Assembly: GCF_014323665.1 (NCBI RefSeq)
Contig: NZ_JABVEB010000012.1
Span: 25,648-89,647 of the forward strand
Source: Actinomadura sp. HBU206391
GTDB taxonomy: Bacteria; Actinomycetota; Actinomycetes; Streptosporangiales; Streptosporangiaceae
Direction of reading: 5' to 3'
DNA length: 64,000 nt
The translations under genes were made by a program, and so were the position numbers. Positions within the stretch are counted from its first letter, which is position 1. Each line of letters opens with the position of its first letter. Below are positions 27,321 through 34,314 of the stretch, piece by piece. The notes under the pieces were generated by a model. That model searched no databases. It was not told the origin of the DNA and saw nothing but the letters and a program-made list of their open reading frames with translations.

Positions 27321-28655
27321 GGTGTAGTGGTGGCCGAGCGGGGTGGTCCAGTGCGTCTGGCCGAAGGCGTCACGCACGACGGTCCACCCGGCGTCTCGGA
27401 GGTCGTGGCAGTAACCGCATTTGCAGTCGGTGTTGGACGGCCTCGAGGGGCCACCGGCGGCGTGCGGGACGAGGTGATCGATCTCGGCACGGTTGGCCGG
27501 GACGCGGCAACCGGGGCCCCGGCACGTGCGGTCGCGCGCAATCACCAGGGCCCGGTCGCGGCTGGTGAGGTTGCGGCGGGGGTCTTTGCGGCGGGCCGGC
27601 CGCCCGGTTCCCGGTGCCGCCGGGAGAGGTGTCGCCGGGAGATTGGGGCGGGCCTGGGTGGTGTCGTGGTGGAGGAGTCGCCCGGGGACGGGGTCGGTGA
27701 TGGTGTAGCGCCAGACGGTGTCCCCGTCCTGTGCCATGGCTTCGGCGATCTTGCGGGCGATTTCGGCGATGACCGGGCCGAAGCCGTTGAGGTCGGCTGA
27801 GCTCTCCGCCAGGCCGGCGAGAGTGGGGAGGTCACAGGTCAGCTCCAGCACACCGCGACGGTGGATGGGCCCGGGGCCCTGCCAGGTGCCGGACAGCAGT
27901 CCGAGGAAGACGTCACAGCGGATCTGGTCCATGGGCCGGGAGTCACCGGCCTGTTTGGCGGCGCGGGCCATCGCGTCGAGTCGCTCGAAGGCCGCAGCGG
28001 TCTCTTCGGCCGGCAGTCCGGTGCCGTACAGGTAGGCGGTGCCGTCGGGGTTGGTGCCCTTGGTCACTCGCCGTTCGCCGACGCCGCGCTCGTAGTTGTT
28101 CTTGGCCGCGGCCGGATCCGCGTCGGCGACGAGGTTGCGCAGTCGGTAGGCCAGCATGCCGGTGGTCAGAGCGGGGGCCTCGGGCAGCAGCCGAGCCGTG
28201 ACCCGGCGCGCGGTCTGCTCGCTCAAGACGGCCGTGGCGTCGGCGAACACGCGCGCCCTGGGCAGATCGATCAGCCCGTCGCGCAACGCCTCCCACACCA
28301 TCGGAAGCCGCTCGGTCAGAAACCAGGCTTCGTCCAGCCGGTCTCGTGCCGCCCGCTTCGTCCAGGTCAACGCGGCGGCGATCTCGGCCGCGGCGAACTT
28401 GGGGATGTCCGAGTCCCACACCGTGCTCAGGTGCGTGGTCTCGGCCTTCACCCGGTCGGCGACCGCGACCATGTCCGCTTGTAGCTCGGCCTGCTCGTAG
28501 GCCACCTGTCGCGCCCGTGCCTTGAGCACCACCACCACGTCGAAACCGCACAGCCTCGACCGGTCGACCGACGCCGGCACGGCCGCCAGCGCCGGGCCGG
28601 GGGACATCTCCTCGAGACCGGCGGGCAGCTCCTGGTCCGACGTCGCGGTGAGCAC
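27237..28655 (-). CDS. DUF222 (13E12-repeat type) HNH endonuclease domain protein
   Basis: The 472-residue protein has a long helical DUF222 region (about 45-330: KARARQVAYEQAELQADMVA, KFAAAEIAAALTWTKRAA) and a C-terminal HNH nuclease domain (DRTCRGPGCRVPANRAEIDH, HAAGGPSRPSNTDCKCGYCH). These genes form multicopy families in actinobacteria and are suspected selfish elements; no transposase or terminal repeats are seen here. GTG 28655 is chosen because GGAG lies 7 nt upstream. Its 5' side borders an AT-rich patch and its 3' end is partly duplicated downstream. Confidence 0.9.
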   Translation of the reverse strand: MLTATSDQELPAGLEEMSPGPALAAVPASVDRSRLCGFDVVVVLKARARQVAYEQAELQADMVAVADRVKAETTHLSTVWDSDIPKFAAAEIAAALTWTKRAARDRLDEAWFLTERLPMVWEALRDGLIDLPRARVFADATAVLSEQTARRVTARLLPEAPALTTGMLAYRLRNLVADADPAAAKNNYERGVGERRVTKGTNPDGTAYLYGTGLPAEETAAAFERLDAMARAAKQAGDSRPMDQIRCDVFLGLLSGTWQGPGPIHRRGVLELTCDLPTLAGLAESSADLNGFGPVIAEIARKIAEAMAQDGDTVWRYTITDPVPGRLLHHDTTQARPNLPATPLPAAPGTGRPARRKDPRRNLTSRDRALVIARDRTCRGPGCRVPANRAEIDHLVPHAAGGPSRPSNTDCKCGYCHDLRDAGWTVVRDAFGQTHWTTPLGHHYTVPPEPITAPQRLSPLERHLFETVRMRR

Positions 28656-28658
28656 CAA

Positions 28659-28800
28659 GGACTCCGTTCAATCGGCACTACTCGAATCTATGAAAAGAAT
28701 ATATCGAACGAAGTGAAGAACAGATGTGCCTTGCAATAAGAATCATGGAAATGTCGAGACGGTGCGTCAGAATAAGAGCCTGTTCGTGGTGAAAGAGGCG
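28659..28800. other. AT-rich patch between divergent genes
   Basis: Roughly 140 bp upstream of the HNH gene are clearly less GC-rich than the surrounding DNA (for example around 28680-28780). No gene is visible in it. It may hold the HNH promoter or mark a junction of transferred DNA. Confidence 0.5.
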
Positions 28801-28845
28801 ATTGCTCGTGGGTACGTGCTCGAACGGACTGTCGGGCCCTCGGCG

Positions 28846-28851
28846 TAGCTT
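28846..28851 (+). promoter_or_regulatory. -10 hexamer TAGCTT for the leaderless gene at 28859
   Basis: TAGCTT ends 7 nt before the ATG; no Shine-Dalgarno. Confidence 0.5.
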
Positions 28852-28858
28852 CCGTGGC

Positions 28859-29758
28859 ATGGCGAACACCCTGGTCCTCCCCGTACCGGAGAGACTCCTG
28901 TCCCTGTACGTCGTCGCGGCGCCCGAGCGGATGCCGTCGGGCCTGGCGGAACGGCCCGTCGGACACGCGGCCAAGGCGTTATCGGCGGACGGCGCTCCGC
29001 TCGTCGATGTCGCACCGCGAGTCGAGGTGATCGAGGCCGGTCGGCCACCGCTCGCGGGAATGGTGGAGCTGCTGGGCTGCCTCGACTGCGGTCCGCATCT
29101 CGATCCGGCGACGCTGGCAAAGGTGCGCTCGGCGGAACGGCATCTTATGGTCGCGGCGACGTACGGCCCGGCGTGGCCACCGCTGCACGCGTGGACGGCG
29201 GTCACCACCGCCGAAGCCCTCGCCGTCGCCACCGGAGGCATCCTTTTCGACCCCGAGGCGCCGCTCCTGCGGCCGGTCCGGTGGGCGCCCTGCGCGTTAC
29301 GCGACCGGCACCGCTTCGCCGTGGGGGAGTGGCTGGAGGTCGGCGTCTCGGCCGACCAGACCGACATCCGGCGCGGCATGTGGATGACCACGGCCGGGCT
29401 GGCCCGATTCGGCCTGCCCGAACTCCAGGGCAGGCGGATCCCGCCGGATCTGACGGTGGGCTGGTGCGACGTGGTCAACGGGCTTGCCCAGACCTTGCTG
29501 CGGGCGCACTGGGCCGACCTCGACGTCGAGCCCGGACGCGCTTTCCGCGAGATCGCCGAGACGGTCACGGTCACATCCGAGGATGTCGAGGCCGCGACCG
29601 GCCGCCGGTATCCACCGGGTTCTGCCGAGGTTCGGCTGCGCCTCGATCCCGGGGCGCCCGGCAGGGCGTCCTACCTCACCGTCCTGCCGCCGCGCGCTTT
29701 TCGCGGACCGGCCGGGCGTTGGCGCCGGGAGATCGTCGCCGCCCTGCTGGGCGGATGA
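28859..29758 (+). CDS. Unknown cytoplasmic protein, 299 residues
   Basis: Not firmly recognised. The sequence looks like a folded cytoplasmic protein: no signal or membrane segment, two alpha/beta stretches. The line HLMVAATYGPAWPPLHAWTA followed by EALAVATGGILFDPEA recalls DUF4261-type proteins, a weak resemblance. ATG 28859 is preferred to upstream starts because of the -10 hexamer. Two TTA codons (28979 and 29297) are unusual for this genome. It stands alone between the HNH gene and the small protein at 29826. Confidence 0.7.
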   Translation: MANTLVLPVPERLLSLYVVAAPERMPSGLAERPVGHAAKALSADGAPLVDVAPRVEVIEAGRPPLAGMVELLGCLDCGPHLDPATLAKVRSAERHLMVAATYGPAWPPLHAWTAVTTAEALAVATGGILFDPEAPLLRPVRWAPCALRDRHRFAVGEWLEVGVSADQTDIRRGMWMTTAGLARFGLPELQGRRIPPDLTVGWCDVVNGLAQTLLRAHWADLDVEPGRAFREIAETVTVTSEDVEAATGRRYPPGSAEVRLRLDPGAPGRASYLTVLPPRAFRGPAGRWRREIVAALLGG

Positions 29759-29825
29759 TCGGAGGTGCCGACGGCAGAGTCGCTCGGGTGATCCATCGCG
29801 AACGACCGCGAGATCGCCCCGAGTG

Positions 29826-30077
29826 TCACTCGGTGCGGGGGCGGCGACGCGGCGGCGCCGGGGGGACGACCTTGCCCGCGACGACGATGCCCTCAGGCAC
29901 CTCGACGACCTCATCGGTACGCCTCCGCACCCGCAGCATCCCGTCGGACCATGATTCGAGTACGCCCACCACATCGCTGTACTCTCCGGTTGGCAGCCGA
30001 CGGCGCAGCGAGACCCGCTGCCCCACGTCGGCCGGCGTCACCGAAACGAGGAGCCGTGCGGCAAATCGGTAGGACAT
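29826..30077 (-). CDS. Small conserved basic protein, 83 residues
   Basis: The product (VSVTPADVGQRVSLRRRLPT, DVVGVLESWSDGMLRVRRRT, VEVPEGIVVAGKVVPP) looks like a small SH3-like beta-barrel. The same pattern occurs as the N-terminal part of some actinobacterial GNAT acetyltransferases beside fdxA; here it stands alone, without the acetyltransferase domain. GGGGG upstream of the ATG acts as ribosome site. It is divergent from fdxA across 96 bp. Function unknown. Confidence 0.7.
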   Translation of the reverse strand: MSYRFAARLLVSVTPADVGQRVSLRRRLPTGEYSDVVGVLESWSDGMLRVRRRTDEVVEVPEGIVVAGKVVPPAPPRRRPRTE

Positions 30078-30129
30078 GTGGCAACCCCCAGGTCGAATCT
30101 ACCGGTCCGGCACGGCAATATTAGGTGCA

Positions 30130-30135
30130 TAGGCT
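30130..30135 (+). promoter_or_regulatory. Possible -10 hexamer TAGGCT upstream of fdxA
   Basis: TAGGCT lies 38 bp before the GTG of fdxA, which has its own Shine-Dalgarno, so here a normal leader of about 30 nt would be made. Confidence 0.35.
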
Positions 30136-30173
30136 TGCGATGAGCCGAGACGAGGCCCGAGAGGAGTCACGAC

Positions 30174-30497
30174 GTGACTTACGTCATCGCGCAGCCCTGC
30201 GTGGATCTGCTTGACAAGGCATGCATTGAGGAGTGCCCCGTCGACTGCATCTACGAGGGCAAGCGCATGCTCTACATCCACCCGGACGAGTGCGTCGACT
30301 GTGGTGCTTGCGAGCCGGTGTGCCCGGTAGAGGCGATCTATTACGAGGATGACACTCCTGAGCAGTGGAAGGACTTCTACAAGGCCAATGTGGAGTTCTT
30401 CGACGATCTGGGCTCGCCCGGCGGCGCGTCCAAGGTAGGGAAGATCGACAAGGATCACCCGATCGTCTCCGCGCTGCCTCCGCAGACCGCGGAGTAG
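30174..30497 (+). CDS. fdxA: Seven-iron ferredoxin
   Basis: The 107-residue ferredoxin has ACIEECPVDCIYEG and CVDCGACEPVCPVEAIYYE, giving the ligands of one [3Fe-4S] and one [4Fe-4S] cluster, plus the acidic C-terminal extension of the Mycobacterium FdxA type. It carries electrons to cytochromes P450 or other oxidoreductases. The GTG start follows GAGGAG by 8 nt. dapC follows 141 bp later, a conserved pairing in actinomycetes, separated here by a strong hairpin and repeats. Confidence 0.95.
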   Translation: MTYVIAQPCVDLLDKACIEECPVDCIYEGKRMLYIHPDECVDCGACEPVCPVEAIYYEDDTPEQWKDFYKANVEFFDDLGSPGGASKVGKIDKDHPIVSALPPQTAE

Positions 30498-30529
30498 GTG
30501 ACGGGTTTCCTCTCGAAGCGTTCTCACCT

Positions 30530-30577
30530 GGCCGTGATCTTGCGACCTGTCCTGGGTAGGATCGCAAGGTCACGGCC
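30530..30577 (+). terminator. 16-bp-stem hairpin after fdxA
   Basis: Arms 30530-30545 and 30562-30577 pair over 16 bp with one G-U and a 16-nt loop that contains an inner CCT/AGG. It can end fdxA transcription or act as a control element for dapC, because its right arm is repeated downstream. Confidence 0.55.
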
Positions 30578-30609
30578 TTGAACCGGGTGTCGCAAGGTCA
30601 CGGCCTTGA
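30562..30609 (+). repeat. 20-bp direct repeat in the dapC leader
   Basis: TCGCAAGGTCACGGCCTTGA occurs at 30562-30581 and exactly again at 30590-30609; a third, inverted near-copy of 16 bp is at 30530-30545. The inverted copy can pair with either direct copy. Confidence 0.9.
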
Positions 30610-30638
30610 GCCAGATGAGCACGGGGGAGGGCGAAGCC

Positions 30639-31757
30639 ATGAGTGCGAGTGAACGTAGGGCGGTCGTGAACAGGGCGCTGCCCGACTTCCCGTGGGACCG
30701 GCTGGAGCCGTACAAGGAGCTCGCCGGTCGCCATCCGGGCGGCATCGTCGACCTGTCGGTCGGCACCCCGGTCGACCCCACGCCTGACGCGGTGCGCAAG
30801 GCGCTGAGCGAGGCGTCCGACGCCCCCGGCTATCCGCTGACGTACGGCGCACCCGAAGTGCGCGCCGCCGCCGCGGGGTGGCTGCGCCGGCGGCTGGGCG
30901 TGGACGCCGACCCGGCGGCCGTGCTGCCGGCCATCGGCACCAAGGAACTCGTCGCCTGGTTGCCCACGCTGCTCGGCGCGGGTCCCGGTGATCAGGTGGC
31001 CTTTCCCCGGCTCGCCTACCCGACGTACGACGTGGGCGCGCGACTCGCAGGGGCCGAGCCGATCGCCACCGACGGGCTGCTCTCTCTCGGGCCGGTCACT
31101 CCCAAGCTGATCTGGATCAACTCGCCGTCGAACCCGACCGGCGCGGTGCTGCCGGCCGAGCATCTGCGCAAGGTCGTCGGGTGGGCGCGCGACCGTGGCG
31201 TGCTCGTCGTCAACGACGAGTGCTACATCGAGTTCGGCTGGGACGCCACGCCCGGCAGGCAGCCGGTGTCGATCCTGCATCCGGACGTATGCGAGGGGTC
31301 GCACGAGGGCCTGCTCGCCCTTCACTCGCTGTCCAAGCGCTCCAACATGGCCGGTTACCGCGCGGGTTTCGTCACCGGCGACCCCGCCGTGGTCGCGCGG
31401 CTGCTGGCCGTACGCAAGCACGCGGGGATGATCATGCCGGCTCCGGTGCAGGCGGCGATGGCCGTGGCGCTCGACGACGACGTGCACGCCGAGGAGCAGC
31501 GCGCCCGCTACGCCCGGCGTCGCACCGCGCTCAAGCGCGCCCTCGAAGGGCACGGGTTCCGCATCGACCATTCCGAGGCGGCGCTGTATCTCTGGGCGAC
31601 CCGCGGAGAGTCCTGCTGGGACACCGTCGGGCACCTCGCCGACCTTGGCATCCTGGTGGCACCCGGCGACTTCTACGGCCCCGCCGGGGACCGGCACGTC
31701 CGGGTCGCCTTCACTGCCACGGACGAGCGCGTCGCCGCCGCCACCGAGCGGCTCTGA
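30639..31757 (+). CDS. dapC: Succinyldiaminopimelate aminotransferase
   Basis: The 372-residue class-I PLP aminotransferase has the fold markers NSPSNPTGAVLP, the Asp/Tyr line NDECYIEFGW and the Lys-bearing SLSKRSNMAGYRAGF. It forms N-succinyl-diaminopimelate in lysine and peptidoglycan synthesis. Assignment as DapC rests on its position after fdxA and on dapD/dapE in the same window. ATG 30639 has GGGGGAGGG upstream. The leader holds a hairpin and two 20-bp repeats. Confidence 0.92.
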   Translation: MSASERRAVVNRALPDFPWDRLEPYKELAGRHPGGIVDLSVGTPVDPTPDAVRKALSEASDAPGYPLTYGAPEVRAAAAGWLRRRLGVDADPAAVLPAIGTKELVAWLPTLLGAGPGDQVAFPRLAYPTYDVGARLAGAEPIATDGLLSLGPVTPKLIWINSPSNPTGAVLPAEHLRKVVGWARDRGVLVVNDECYIEFGWDATPGRQPVSILHPDVCEGSHEGLLALHSLSKRSNMAGYRAGFVTGDPAVVARLLAVRKHAGMIMPAPVQAAMAVALDDDVHAEEQRARYARRRTALKRALEGHGFRIDHSEAALYLWATRGESCWDTVGHLADLGILVAPGDFYGPAGDRHVRVAFTATDERVAAATERL

Positions 31758-31804
31758 CCCGCCGGTTCCGCTGACCCGCCGGTCCTGCTGACCCGCCGGT
31801 CGCG
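31754..31804 (+). repeat. 17-bp tandem repeat x3 after dapC
   Basis: Three units beginning CTGACCCGCCGGT (31754-31770, 31771-31787, 31788-31804), differing in their last four bases. The first includes the dapC stop codon, so extra copies would add no residues. Confidence 0.9.
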
Positions 31805-32014
31805 TCGCCCGCCCATCGGCGGCATCCATCCCGGCACTGTCGCCATGACGGGAACCGGAAACGGATGAAATGAGTCCGATAACCGCGTGAGAGCGGCCGG
31901 TAAGCGCCATCGTTCGGTGCCTACTGGGCTTGTTGGGTCGAGAGTGGATAGGATCCGGCGAAATCCGATTTCACGGCTAATGCCGGTCATTGTCTGCGCG
32001 GAGGTGCTGTACGC

Positions 32015-32623
32015 GTGCTGGGACCTTCCATTGCGATCCTGCTCTTGCTGATCCTGATCGCCCTGGCCGTGCTTATCGTGATCGTTCTTCGCGGCCGGGG
32101 CCGTCAGCCGCAGGAGGGCACCCCGGCCCCGCGGGATCCGTTCGCCTCCGTCGGCGAGGTCGCCGGCGACCCGCGCGCGCTCAAGGCCGGGGACATGGTC
32201 GAGTATCTCGGCGTCCGCTATTTCATCCGAGGATCGGTGCGGCTGCGTGAGGGCGGCTTCACGTGGGACGAACACCTGCTGGAGGCCGACACCACGGCGG
32301 GCCGCAAGGTCTGGGTCTCGGTCGAGGAGGACCCCGACCTCGAGGTCGTCTGGTGGACCGAGGTCGACATCGGCGACCTCGTGCCCGATCAGCCGACGAT
32401 CACGTTCGACGGCGTGGAGTACCGCCGCGACGAGCACGGCAGCGCCGACTACCGTACCGAGGGCACCACGGGCCTGGGCGAGAGCGGCCGGGTCGAGTAC
32501 GCCGACTACGAGGCCTCCGGCGGCCGCTACCTCTCCTTCGAACGCTTCGGCGGCGGGGCCTGGGAGGCCGGGACCGGAGAGCGGGTGCCGCGCGGCACGA
32601 TGACCATCTACCCGGGCAGCTGA
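32015..32623 (+). CDS. DUF4178 membrane-anchored protein
   Basis: The 202-residue protein has one N-terminal membrane helix (LGPSIAILLLLILIALAVLI) and a cytoplasmic beta-rich DUF4178 domain (LKAGDMVEYLGVRYFIRGSV, WDEHLLEADTTAGRKVWVS, VEYRRDEHGSADYRTEG). It is first in an operon that ends with DUF350 and a spermidine-synthase-like gene. Known comparative work links these families to membrane-stress and polyamine-conjugation contexts; biochemical function is unknown. The GTG start has GCGGAGG upstream; the stop overlaps the next start as TGATG. Confidence 0.88.
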   Translation: MLGPSIAILLLLILIALAVLIVIVLRGRGRQPQEGTPAPRDPFASVGEVAGDPRALKAGDMVEYLGVRYFIRGSVRLREGGFTWDEHLLEADTTAGRKVWVSVEEDPDLEVVWWTEVDIGDLVPDQPTITFDGVEYRRDEHGSADYRTEGTTGLGESGRVEYADYEASGGRYLSFERFGGGAWEAGTGERVPRGTMTIYPGS

Positions 32624-33108
32624 TGCTCCCCGACCTCGACGCGGCCTATGTCGACACGCGAGCGGACGCCCTCGGTTTCGCCTTGGGCCTGCCGCCGGTC
32701 GACGCCCTCGCGACCCTGTCCGCGACCCGCGGGCCGCTCCGGGTGGAGCTGCGCCTGCTCGGCGCCTCGCACCAGGTCATCGCCGGCCCGATCAGCGAGA
32801 CCGTCGCGTGCCTGCCCGGCCTCTCGGGTCCGCTGCCGGGCGAGGTGAGCCGGACGGTGGGCGAGTGGTCGTACGACTTCACCTCCGACACCCGCGAGCA
32901 CGACCAGGCCGGCTTCGAGGCGGCTGTGGAATCCCTGCGGCGACGGCTGGCCGGCCGTACGGACGCGTTGACGGGCACCTTCCCGGGCTCGCCGTACGCC
33001 GTGACGGCGATAGCCGTCGAGGCCGGCCTCGGGTGGCGCACCTGGCACGCCTACCCGCAGACCTTGGAGATCGTCGAGACCCGGACCCGGCTGGAGGCCA
33101 CGGGATGA
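32623..33108 (+). CDS. DUF2617 family protein
   Basis: The 161-residue protein matches DUF2617 (ADALGFALGLPPVDALATLS, VELRLLGASHQVIAGPISET, TGTFPGSPYAVTAIAVE, GWRTWHAYPQTLEIVETRTR). No membrane segment. Its ATG overlaps the DUF4178 stop and its stop overlaps the next ATG (ATGA), so it is translationally coupled on both sides. Function unknown; it is almost always found with DUF4178 and DUF4247, which suggests one complex. Confidence 0.88.
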   Translation: MLPDLDAAYVDTRADALGFALGLPPVDALATLSATRGPLRVELRLLGASHQVIAGPISETVACLPGLSGPLPGEVSRTVGEWSYDFTSDTREHDQAGFEAAVESLRRRLAGRTDALTGTFPGSPYAVTAIAVEAGLGWRTWHAYPQTLEIVETRTRLEATG

Positions 33109-33209
33109 CCCAGCACACGACGACACCGCACACCGCGACACCGCACACCGCGACACCGCACACCGCGACACCGGGCAGCACGACACTGACGAGGGGGACC
33201 GGGCTGTGA
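33105..33209 (+). CDS. Coupled mini-ORF of TPHTA repeats, 34 codons
   Basis: A 34-codon frame starts at ATG 33105 inside the DUF2617 stop (ATGA) and its own TGA overlaps the GTG of DUF4247 (GTGA at 33206). It encodes MTQHT, TPHTA repeats from 15-bp tandem DNA repeats, then GSTTLTRGTGL. The product is unlikely to fold. Its role may be to keep ribosomes moving between the two genes. Whether the peptide accumulates is unknown. Confidence 0.45.
   Translation: MTQHTTTPHTATPHTATPHTATPGSTTLTRGTGL
33123..33167 (+). repeat. 15-bp tandem repeat x3 (TPHTA)
   Basis: Three exact copies of ACACCGCACACCGCG at 33123, 33138 and 33153, in frame in the mini-ORF. Confidence 0.95.
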
Positions 33210-33610
33210 AGAAGTGGTACATCGCGGGTGGGCTGGTGGCCGGCCTCGGCGTCATCGCCCTGGTGGCCTCGCTGCTCACGGGCGGCTCCTCCCCGCGCGG
33301 CTGGATCGCCAAGAACTACACCCGTACGGCCACGGACACCTACCGGGCGTCCGGCGCGCCGACCAAGGTCGCGTCGGACATCACCCGTAAGTTCCGGCCG
33401 TCGGAGCGGGCCGACGACCCGGCCGGGGTGTTCCTGCGCTATTCCAACCTCGTCGTCGCCGTGCTGCCCGACGGTGTCATGGGCAGCCGCATCACGGTCG
33501 ACGACGCCGACCGCGGTTACCGGCGCTATTACAACTATGTCGGGAACCGCTGGGCCGCCCCCGGGCGCGGCTCGGACTTCCGCGGGGGCGGACCCGGCGA
33601 GGGCAAGTGA
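33206..33610 (+). CDS. DUF4247 family membrane-anchored or secreted protein
   Basis: The 134-residue protein has an N-terminal hydrophobic segment (WYIAGGLVAGLGVIALVASLL) and a small extracellular domain: YTRTATDTYRASGAP, FLRYSNLVVAVLPDGVMGSR, DDADRGYRRYYNYVGNRW. It ends in a Gly-rich tail (RGGGPGEGK). It matches DUF4247. GAGGGGGA is a strong ribosome site 8 nt before the GTG. It is the extracytoplasmic member of the operon. Function unknown. Confidence 0.85.
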   Translation: MKKWYIAGGLVAGLGVIALVASLLTGGSSPRGWIAKNYTRTATDTYRASGAPTKVASDITRKFRPSERADDPAGVFLRYSNLVVAVLPDGVMGSRITVDDADRGYRRYYNYVGNRWAAPGRGSDFRGGGPGEGK

Positions 33611-33615
33611 GCCGA

Positions 33616-33702
33616 ATGAGTCCCTTCGAACGCTCGCCACTGCTCTGGACGATCTCCGGCGTGGCCACCGCGGATCTCGTCGAGGGGCTACGGCGATCAT
33701 GA
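33616..33702 (+). CDS. Possible 28-codon ORF between DUF4247 and DUF350
   Basis: ATG 33616 to TGA 33702 encodes MSPFERSPLLWTISGVATAD and eight further residues. Its stop overlaps the ATG of the next small frame (ATGA at 33699). It may instead be the start of one small membrane protein broken by a frameshift near 33695. Support is only position and overlap. Confidence 0.25.
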   Translation: MSPFERSPLLWTISGVATADLVEGLRRS

Positions 33703-33797
33703 TCGTCGGCGGCCTGGCGTGGATCGCCTGCGCCGTCGTGTACAGCCGCCTCGCCAGGACGCGGGGCGGGACCGGATACGACAGGAGTGCGCGCTGA
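33699..33797 (+). CDS. Tiny single-helix membrane protein, 32 residues
   Basis: The frame encodes one hydrophobic helix (IVGGLAWIACAVVYSRLA) and a basic tail. Its stop overlaps the DUF350 start (TGATG at 33795-33799), continuing the overlaps of this operon. In-frame coding-like sequence continues upstream without a start codon, so the true gene may be longer. Confidence 0.45.
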   Translation: MIVGGLAWIACAVVYSRLARTRGGTGYDRSAR

Positions 33798-34288
33798 TGC
33801 TCGAAGACCTCGTCAACGAAGGTGGCGCCGCACTGGCGTACGGCGCCGTCGGCGTCGCCCTGATGGCGCTCGGCTACCTGGTGGTCGATCTGCTGACGCC
33901 GGGCAAGCTCGGCCAGCTGATCTGGGCCGACCGCAACCGGGGCGCCGGCCTGGTGCTCGCCGCGAAGCTGCTCGGCGTCGGCGCCATCGTCACCACCGCG
34001 ATCCTGACCAGCGAGGACAGCCTGGGTGAGGGGATCGTCTCGACGGTGGTCTACGGGGTGCTCGGCATCGTCCTGACGAGCCTCGCGTTCCTCGTGCTCG
34101 ACGCGATCACACCGGGCCGGCTCGGCGCGATCGTCGTCGAGGCGGTCACAGGCGACGCCGGAGATGAGCGCGACTCGCCGGCCGCGACGTCGCAGACCTC
34201 GTCCGGCCCCGGCATCCACCCGGCGTGCTGGGTGGTCGCCGCCACCGACCTGGCCACGGCGGCGATCATCGCCGCGGCCATCTCGTGA
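33797..34288 (+). CDS. DUF350 (YjfL-like) membrane protein
   Basis: The 163-residue protein has four hydrophobic segments in two similar halves, each with the family line LGYLVVDLLTPGKLG or LAFLVLDAITPGRLG. The C-terminal half carries an extra loop and ends in a hydrophobic segment. DUF350 proteins accompany spermidine-synthase-like and amidoligase genes in many bacteria. Here the spermidine-synthase-like gene follows 26 bp later but appears to have its own promoter. Confidence 0.88.
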   Translation: MLEDLVNEGGAALAYGAVGVALMALGYLVVDLLTPGKLGQLIWADRNRGAGLVLAAKLLGVGAIVTTAILTSEDSLGEGIVSTVVYGVLGIVLTSLAFLVLDAITPGRLGAIVVEAVTGDAGDERDSPAATSQTSSGPGIHPACWVVAATDLATAAIIAAAIS

Positions 34289-34302
34289 TGCGTTTTCGGG
34301 CG

Positions 34303-34308
34303 TAAGAT
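34303..34308 (+). promoter_or_regulatory. -10 hexamer TAAGAT for leaderless speE-like gene
   Basis: TAAGAT ends 6 nt before the ATG at 34315; no Shine-Dalgarno. Confidence 0.5.
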
Positions 34309-34314
34309 CGCCCG

